Source: CAYMPW01 sp964558505
Lineage (GTDB): Archaea; Thermoplasmatota; Thermoplasmata; Methanomassiliicoccales; Methanomethylophilaceae
Length of the DNA: 64,000 nucleotides
Assembly (NCBI GenBank): GCA_964558505.1
Contig: CAZLEI010000004.1
Coordinates: forward strand, 1-64,000
Reading direction: 5' to 3'
The translations under genes were made by a program, and so were the position numbers. Position 1 is the stretch's first letter. Each line of letters opens with the position of its first letter. This document shows positions 59,184 to 64,000 of this stretch, piece by piece. The notes under the pieces were generated by a model. It saw only the letters and a list, made by a program, of their open reading frames with translations. It was not told the origin of the DNA and made no database searches.

Positions 59184-59260
59184 GCCCGCGTGGGGTAGCT
59201 TGGATATCCTGTGAGATTGCGGATCTCTTGACTCGGATTCGAATTCCGACGCGGGCGCCA
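59184..59260 (+). tRNA. tRNA-Arg (GCG)
   Basis: Acceptor GCCCGCG/CGCGGGC pairs perfectly and the T-arm TCGGA/TCCGA is complete. The anticodon loop TTGCGGA gives GCG. The anticodon stem TGAGA/TCTCT has a T-T mismatch at its top pair. The D-stem includes a G-T pair, and two bases separate it from the anticodon stem. The discriminator is G and CCA is encoded. No strong TATA lies close upstream, so it may be processed from the rps17e message. Confidence 0.85.
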
Positions 59261-59291
59261 TTTTCATCAGAATCAGCGATCTTTAGGAAGT

Positions 59292-61235
59292 TCATTCATC
59301 ATCTTCCTCGATCTCGGCAGGCCAGACCTTGCTGACGATCTCCACATCCCCCGGCGGCAGTATCCTGGATACCTCTTCCTCGGGGACGTTCAGTTCTTTG
59401 GCGATCTCGTTGGCCTTGCGGCCGCTCTTTCCGCGGCCGGGCCTGATCACGAAGTACTTCTCAGAGAGGTTCTGCACGGCATCCAAGGGGCCGCACATGA
59501 CCTTCCTGGTGCCCTGATAGGTTATCTCGCCCACTGCCAGTTCGATGGGCAGGTGGTACTCGTAGTTCCTCTTGCCGCGGATGATGAATGCTCCGCGGGG
59601 AACGAATTCTCCCGCCTGCGGGGTCTTGCTTACCTGGTCGGGGTAGACCCAGAATGCGGTGCCCTCCACCATGGCAGCCACCCACGCCTTGGATTGCGTG
59701 ATGGCGAAGGCGCATGCCTGACGGAAGTCCGCGGGCGTGGCATCCTTCGATCCCTTCAGTACCACGGACGGTGCTCCGTGCACGTCGGCGTGCGCGTAGA
59801 CGTCATCCTCTTTCAGCTGCTTCTTGACGAGGTTGTCGTTGGTGTGGGCATCCCTTCCCGCCATCACGAGCTTCCCGGACGTGGTGATGAACCATTTGTT
59901 CTTCTCGAACCAGAACTGCTTCGTAGGCTGGACCTTGGTCTTGGCGATCGCCTTGGAGCGGTCCGCATCCTTCTGCATCTTGGCCATCTCCTCTTTGCTG
60001 GAGTTCAGGGCATCCTCCGCCCTCTTCGCCTTCTCCGTCAGGTCCTTGCTCTCCTGGTATATGTCGGAGGCATTGGCATCGATCCCCTTGGTGTAATCCA
60101 GGGTCACGTTCAGGTCGCAGAACACGCCGGTGACCTTGTTCTTGGACGGGTCTATGGCCGATACATAGGGGATCCTCATCGCTCCCTCGGACAGCTTGTC
60201 CCAGCTGAGCTTCGTGCTCTGCTGTTGAAGTACGGTGAGGAGTTCGTTGACCTTGGCGTAATCGGCATAGATGGTGTCCGCACGCCTGCGGAGGTCCTCG
60301 GCCTCGAGGCGGTATTCCTCGATGGTCTCGGACTGCATGTCTATCCTCTTCTGCAGTTTGGCGATGACGGGGTTGACATAGGCCTCCTCTTCTTCGTCAG
60401 CTATGGAATCCAGGTATTTCGACAGGGCATCCGACATGGTGTCGCAGGGCACTTTGCTAAGGCCGTCGTATGCAACGAGGTCGACGGGCGCCGCGTCCAC
60501 GATGGTATCGCCGTCGGCGAACACCATGGGCACCGGATTCTCCAGCATGGTGCTGACGAGTTCGTTCACCGCCGAGTGCATCTTCGCCACAGTGGCGTCG
60601 TCTATGTCCGCAGTGGCGGCGTTCTTGTCCACCCCGCAGCGCCTGCACACTTCCTCGGCGTACTGTCCGCCGAGGTTCACGGCGGTCGCCAGGGTCCTGA
60701 CGGTATCCGTGCCGGATGACCTGAACGCGGCCGCGAACTCCTCCTCTGTGGACTGCGTGGGATCGAACCTGGGCTTCGCCATGTGGTATTCTTCGCCGGG
60801 ACGGACCACACGGTCCCTCCAGGTCTTGTGTATGAGGCAGTTCATGATCTTCCCTTCGGAGATCAGCAGGACGTTCCCGCCGCCGAACAGCTCGAACACC
60901 AGGGTGTATTCCCCGTCGGATTTGGTGAGCTCCATGACCACGGTCCTGTCGAATCCGATCTGGTACGTCTTACCGACCCTGGCGTTGTCTATGTACTTCC
61001 TCAGGTAGGTGGCGAACGACAGCGGCAGCGCCGGCGATTCCGGTTTGCTGTCCGGCATGTACAGCCATTTCTTGTCCTTCAGGAACAGCTCCTTCTTGCC
61101 CTGTCCCTGGACATTGATCCTGAACAGGACATTGCCCGCTCCCCACTGGAACACCTTGTCCATATGGGCACCCTCGAGGGCGGCCATTTCTGTGACAACG
61201 GAGCGGACGTCGAAAGAGCTCATTTCCTTCTTCAT
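59292..61235 (-). CDS. NFACT/Rqc2 homologue (ribosome quality control)
   Basis: Archaeal NEMF/Rqc2/RqcH homologues bind stalled 50S subunits and add C-terminal tails. The 647 residues have the NFACT-N domain (SSFDVRSVVTEMAAL...FEL-FGGGNVLLI), a central HhH-like and coiled-coil part (about 280-420), the NFACT-R domain with KNKWFITTSGKLVMAGRDAHTNDNLVKKQL, and an acidic tail (EIEEDDE). ATG 61235 is 27 bases from the TATA TTTATC; an ATG at 61268 would lie on or before it. It diverges from tRNA-Thr. Confidence 0.92.
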   Translation of the reverse strand: MKKEMSSFDVRSVVTEMAALEGAHMDKVFQWGAGNVLFRINVQGQGKKELFLKDKKWLYMPDSKPESPALPLSFATYLRKYIDNARVGKTYQIGFDRTVVMELTKSDGEYTLVFELFGGGNVLLISEGKIMNCLIHKTWRDRVVRPGEEYHMAKPRFDPTQSTEEEFAAAFRSSGTDTVRTLATAVNLGGQYAEEVCRRCGVDKNAATADIDDATVAKMHSAVNELVSTMLENPVPMVFADGDTIVDAAPVDLVAYDGLSKVPCDTMSDALSKYLDSIADEEEEAYVNPVIAKLQKRIDMQSETIEEYRLEAEDLRRRADTIYADYAKVNELLTVLQQQSTKLSWDKLSEGAMRIPYVSAIDPSKNKVTGVFCDLNVTLDYTKGIDANASDIYQESKDLTEKAKRAEDALNSSKEEMAKMQKDADRSKAIAKTKVQPTKQFWFEKNKWFITTSGKLVMAGRDAHTNDNLVKKQLKEDDVYAHADVHGAPSVVLKGSKDATPADFRQACAFAITQSKAWVAAMVEGTAFWVYPDQVSKTPQAGEFVPRGAFIIRGKRNYEYHLPIELAVGEITYQGTRKVMCGPLDAVQNLSEKYFVIRPGRGKSGRKANEIAKELNVPEEEVSRILPPGDVEIVSKVWPAEIEEDDE

Positions 61236-61331
61236 GCGCGGGTATAGGCGGGACGGTTTGATAAACATTGACTTCCGAATCGATCAGTGTCAGAAAGGTT
61301 TATCAATGAAGGCCATGTTAGACCCTTCAAC

Positions 61332-61406
61332 GCCGCTGTGGCTAAGGGGTATAGCGACGCCTTGGTAAGGCGTAGGTCGAGGGTTCAATTCCCTCCAGCG
61401 GCTCCA
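61332..61406 (+). tRNA. tRNA-Thr (GGU)
   Basis: Acceptor GCCGCTG/CAGCGGC, anticodon stem ACGCC/GGCGT, loop TTGGTAA (anticodon GGT). The discriminator is T, typical of archaeal tRNA-Thr, and CCA is encoded. A TATA-like GTTTATC lies about 30 bases upstream. Confidence 0.94.
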
Positions 61407-61590
61407 TTCTCGCCTTCTGGTCGAGCGAACAGCTCGAAAGACTTCAGCGATCTTCGGATACGGTCAGTCCGTCATCGGTCGGGCCTCGGATTCCCAATCA
61501 ATTGTTCCAGAGATATGCGCGGAGCATTCATGCTCACAATGTGGGAAACGATCCGCGCCTCGTGCTCCACGGTGCCGAGACGTGCTTGTG

Positions 61591-61619
61591 CCCCGCGCCT
61601 CGGGATGCCGAGGCCGGGG
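61591..61619. terminator. GC-rich hairpin after the DUF1015 gene
   Basis: A 12-pair stem (CCCCG and GCCTCGG against CCGAGGC and CGGGG, with one bulged C at 61596) encloses the loop GATG. It starts 20 bases after the stop of the minus-strand DUF1015 gene. No T-run follows, so it may protect the 3' end rather than terminate. The rest of 61407-61639 holds nothing I can identify. Confidence 0.4.
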
Positions 61620-61639
61620 CGGAGCCTACGGAATCCGGC

Positions 61640-62827
61640 TCAGGACATCCTGTAGAATACCCATCCGGACCAGATCTTGGGGAAGAAGAAAGTGGTCTTC
61701 TTGGGCATGCGCTTCCCGATCATCGAGAGGTCCCAGATAGTCTTGAGGGACGGTTCGTTGAGGACGATCGCCAGATCGTGCTCCTTGCGGGCCATCTTCT
61801 CCTTGACCGAGGACAGCTCGGCGTCATAGGAGACCTTCGCCTTGTCCTCGTCGGATTTGTAGATGCCTTTCATGATGATCTCCTGGGCGACATACGTGTC
61901 CAGGTTCCACATGGGATCGGCGGCGCCGTCGTATTTCGCGACGAAGCACCTGCCGGACTTGAACATGAGCCCCATCATCCAATCCTTCATGCAGGATTCC
62001 ATCTCCTCCTCGGTGACCTCTTTGACCGACATCTTCTCGGAGATCTTGGCGATGGCGTTCTTCTCGGAGATCGATTCCGCATCGATCAGGCGGTGGGTCG
62101 GCCAGATGACCAGTCCCGGGTCCTTGTCCGCGACCAGCGTCGCCAGGACATATCCCTTCTTCTCGTCGTCCGGATTCTCCAGGGAGTAGTTCAGGGCGGT
62201 CTCGTACCTGTGGTGGCCGTCGGCGATGAGCATCCTCTGGGATGCCAGCTCCTTGGTGACGGCTTCGCAGATCTCGGGATCCGCGATCCTCAGGTACCTG
62301 TGCTCCACGCCGCTGTCGTCCACGTACCTGTAGACGAGTTTGGCGTTGTTCTTGACCTTGAAATCCAGGTCCTTCGACAGTCCCTCGAATATGCCGAATA
62401 TCGACTCGAGGTGCGTCTCCATGTCCCTGAGCAGGTTGAGGCGGTCGGCCTTGACCTTGGAGAACGTCTCCTCGTGAGGTATGATGTGCCCCTCCTCGTA
62501 CTTCTCGGTCTTCAGTATCCCCACGATGCCGGTCCTGACTTTCTTCGTGCCGGCATCGTCGAATGTCTGTTCGTAAAGGTAGAATGAATCAGTGTCCTGT
62601 TTCAGTGCGCCTTCGGAGATCCAGGAATCCATCTCCTTCCGGGCCCCCGAGTACCTTTTGTCCGCGTCGGGCAGGAGCGTGAGGCGGGTGACGTTGTGGG
62701 GTCTCGACTGCAGGTCTTTCAGGTACGCGTCTCCGATGACGTCGTAAGGGGGTGAGATGCGGTCGCCTATCTTCTCGCCGTCCTTGAGGGACGGCCTGTA
62801 TCCGGGGAATGGCAGGAATGTAACCAT
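61640..62827 (-). CDS. DUF1015 family protein
   Basis: The 395 residues match the DUF1015 family (COG4198): the opening PFPGYRPSLKD...RISPPYDVIG, LNLLRDMETHLE, and the hallmark ADGHHRYETALNY near residue 205. Related proteins include kinases acting on serine (SbnI-like), but activity here is unproven. ATG 62827 follows a TATA-like ATTATTATT (62862-62873); an ATG at 62863 would add twelve residues. It is co-directional with hypE, 55 bases downstream of its stop. Confidence 0.82.
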   Translation of the reverse strand: MVTFLPFPGYRPSLKDGEKIGDRISPPYDVIGDAYLKDLQSRPHNVTRLTLLPDADKRYSGARKEMDSWISEGALKQDTDSFYLYEQTFDDAGTKKVRTGIVGILKTEKYEEGHIIPHEETFSKVKADRLNLLRDMETHLESIFGIFEGLSKDLDFKVKNNAKLVYRYVDDSGVEHRYLRIADPEICEAVTKELASQRMLIADGHHRYETALNYSLENPDDEKKGYVLATLVADKDPGLVIWPTHRLIDAESISEKNAIAKISEKMSVKEVTEEEMESCMKDWMMGLMFKSGRCFVAKYDGAADPMWNLDTYVAQEIIMKGIYKSDEDKAKVSYDAELSSVKEKMARKEHDLAIVLNEPSLKTIWDLSMIGKRMPKKTTFFFPKIWSGWVFYRMS

Positions 62828-62882
62828 GATGGGGCCTCTTGCAGGGCAATCCCACCATGGCAATAATAATTTTCGCAGGGTT

Positions 62883-63929
62883 TCAGCAGATCCTGGGGAC
62901 AGGGTCGCCTGCGGGGGCTTCCAGTATCCTGCGTCCGCCGACCTCGGTCTTCAAGACTACCCTGTGGGGGCCGTCGTTGGCGTATCCGATGATGGCGGCG
63001 TCCTTCCCTTCGGGAGTGGACCTGAGCGTCCTCACGATCTCCTCGGCCATGTCGGGCACGCAGGCGATCATGGCCTTGCCCTCGTTGCCGATGTTCAGCG
63101 GGTCGATGCCCAGCAGGTCGCAGGCGTTCACCACGCCATCCCTCAGGGGGATGTCCGCATACTCGATCTCCATGCCGACCTTGGATTTGTCGCACCACTC
63201 GTTGAGGGTGTTGGCCATGCCTCCGCGGGTCGGGTCCTTCATGCAGGTGATCCCGCCGGTCCTCAGTGCCTTCTCGATCATCCTGTTGAGGGGGGCGACA
63301 TCGCTCTGGACCTCGCTCTCGAATCCGTAGCCTTCGCGGAATGACAGGAGCGCCACGCCGTGGTCTCCCAGGTACCCGGATGCTATGATGGCATCGCCCG
63401 GCCTGATGTTGTCGTCGGTGCACCAGCGGGAATCGAACTTGCGGTACGCCTCGACGACCGATATGTCGTGGTCCAGGTAGTCCGGCCTCTTCCCGATGGC
63501 GGATGTGCACATGAACATCTGATCCACGGCGCCGGCCTCGACGACCTTGGTGTCGCCGGTGACGATAGGGACGCCGCAGCCTTCAGCGGTCTTGCCGAGG
63601 CTTTCCATGACCTTGTCGACGATGTCGATGTCCAAACCCTCTTCGATTATGGCGGAACAGGACAGCGCGATGGGCCTGGCACCCATGACCGATATGTCGT
63701 TGACGGTGCCCGCCACGCAGATCTTGCCGATATCGCCGCCGGGGAAGAAGAGGGGCTTCACAGTGTGACCGTCGGTCGTGAACACCACATCATCCACCAC
63801 AGCCGAGTCATCCATGGCGTCCAATGCGACCTCGCTCTGCATCTTGGGGAAATGGCAGGTCACATGCTTGGACAGGAAATCCTGCATGGTCTCTCCTCCA
63901 GCTCCGTGGTTCATCACTACTTTCTGCAT
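62883..63929 (-). CDS. hypE: Hydrogenase maturation protein HypE
   Basis: HypE dehydrates the thiocarboxamide made with HypF to a thiocyanate, donating CN to the [NiFe] site. The 348 residues begin MNHGAGGETMQDF, carry DDSAVVDDVVFTTDGHTVKPLFFPGGDIGKICVAGTVNDI and DPTRGGMANTLNEW, and end in the essential P-R-I-C (C348). Length is typical. The TATA CTTTATGCGC is 27 bases from the ATG, suggesting a leaderless transcript. The 71 bases after 63929 hold only this promoter. Confidence 0.96.
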   Translation of the reverse strand: MQKVVMNHGAGGETMQDFLSKHVTCHFPKMQSEVALDAMDDSAVVDDVVFTTDGHTVKPLFFPGGDIGKICVAGTVNDISVMGARPIALSCSAIIEEGLDIDIVDKVMESLGKTAEGCGVPIVTGDTKVVEAGAVDQMFMCTSAIGKRPDYLDHDISVVEAYRKFDSRWCTDDNIRPGDAIIASGYLGDHGVALLSFREGYGFESEVQSDVAPLNRMIEKALRTGGITCMKDPTRGGMANTLNEWCDKSKVGMEIEYADIPLRDGVVNACDLLGIDPLNIGNEGKAMIACVPDMAEEIVRTLRSTPEGKDAAIIGYANDGPHRVVLKTEVGGRRILEAPAGDPVPRIC

Positions 63930-64000
63930 GATGCACGCGCATTATCTACCGCGCATAAAGACTTTCACACGTGCACGGCGCTGCGGCCGCAACGGGCGGT

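Overview
The window reads as a contiguous piece of a GC-rich archaeal chromosome, most likely from the Thermoplasmatota and probably the order Methanomassiliicoccales (inference). The evidence is an archaeal RNA polymerase cluster with unsplit RpoB and split RpoA'/RpoA'', GatDE, aTrm56, ribosomal L30e and S17e, Cdc48, an HdrD-type heterodisulfide reductase subunit, [NiFe]-hydrogenase maturation genes (hypB, hypE) and a bacterial-type gyrase operon. None of the 57 coding regions whose stop codon lies in the window uses TAG (42 TGA, 15 TAA), which fits a lineage that reassigns TAG to pyrrolysine.

Layout: 1-1009 is the 5' part of a secreted beta-helix repeat protein. 1151-7300 holds thiC diverging from gyrB-gyrA-small membrane protein around a palindromic TATA element. 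7351-11285 has tRNA-Phe, a small gene plus a DUF531 gene, purM, a YbjN-like gene, rlmE and a FAH-family gene. 11282-15778 has an Lhr-type helicase and an HdrD fused to a nuclease-fold domain. 16019-23822 has crcB, two tRNAs, several small regulators, trm56, an HD protein, thioredoxin with its reductase, and elp3. 23828-26029 is cdc48.

26269-35281 is tRNA-Lys followed by rpoH-rpoB-rpoA1-rpoA2-rpl30e-nusA. 35379-37145 has a radical SAM gene diverging from pyrF. 37252-44102 carries a very large STT3-like membrane protein and an overlapping secreted partner whose only full-length start would be ACG. 44292-46280 is a marR-MFS exporter pair. 46304-49666 is an operon hypB-purD-truA-translin. 49906-53621 has gatDE and a HemK2-type methyltransferase. 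53689-58912 has an MBL hydrolase, an HVO_0476-type protein, a HAD phosphatase with an ABC exporter, a TraB protein and thyX. 58951-64000 has rps17e, tRNA-Arg, an NFACT/Rqc2 homologue, tRNA-Thr, a DUF1015 gene and hypE.

The region is mostly informational core plus purine, pyrimidine and thiamine synthesis, with islands of surface and redox genes. The most unusual items are the HdrD-nuclease-fold fusion, the STT3-like protein with all recognisable catalytic motifs replaced, a thioredoxin reductase lacking the NADPH motif, a helix-hairpin-helix extension on RpoA'', and two genes with no canonical start codon. No CRISPR array, insertion sequence or integrase was seen, and no gene-free stretch exceeds about 300 bases.
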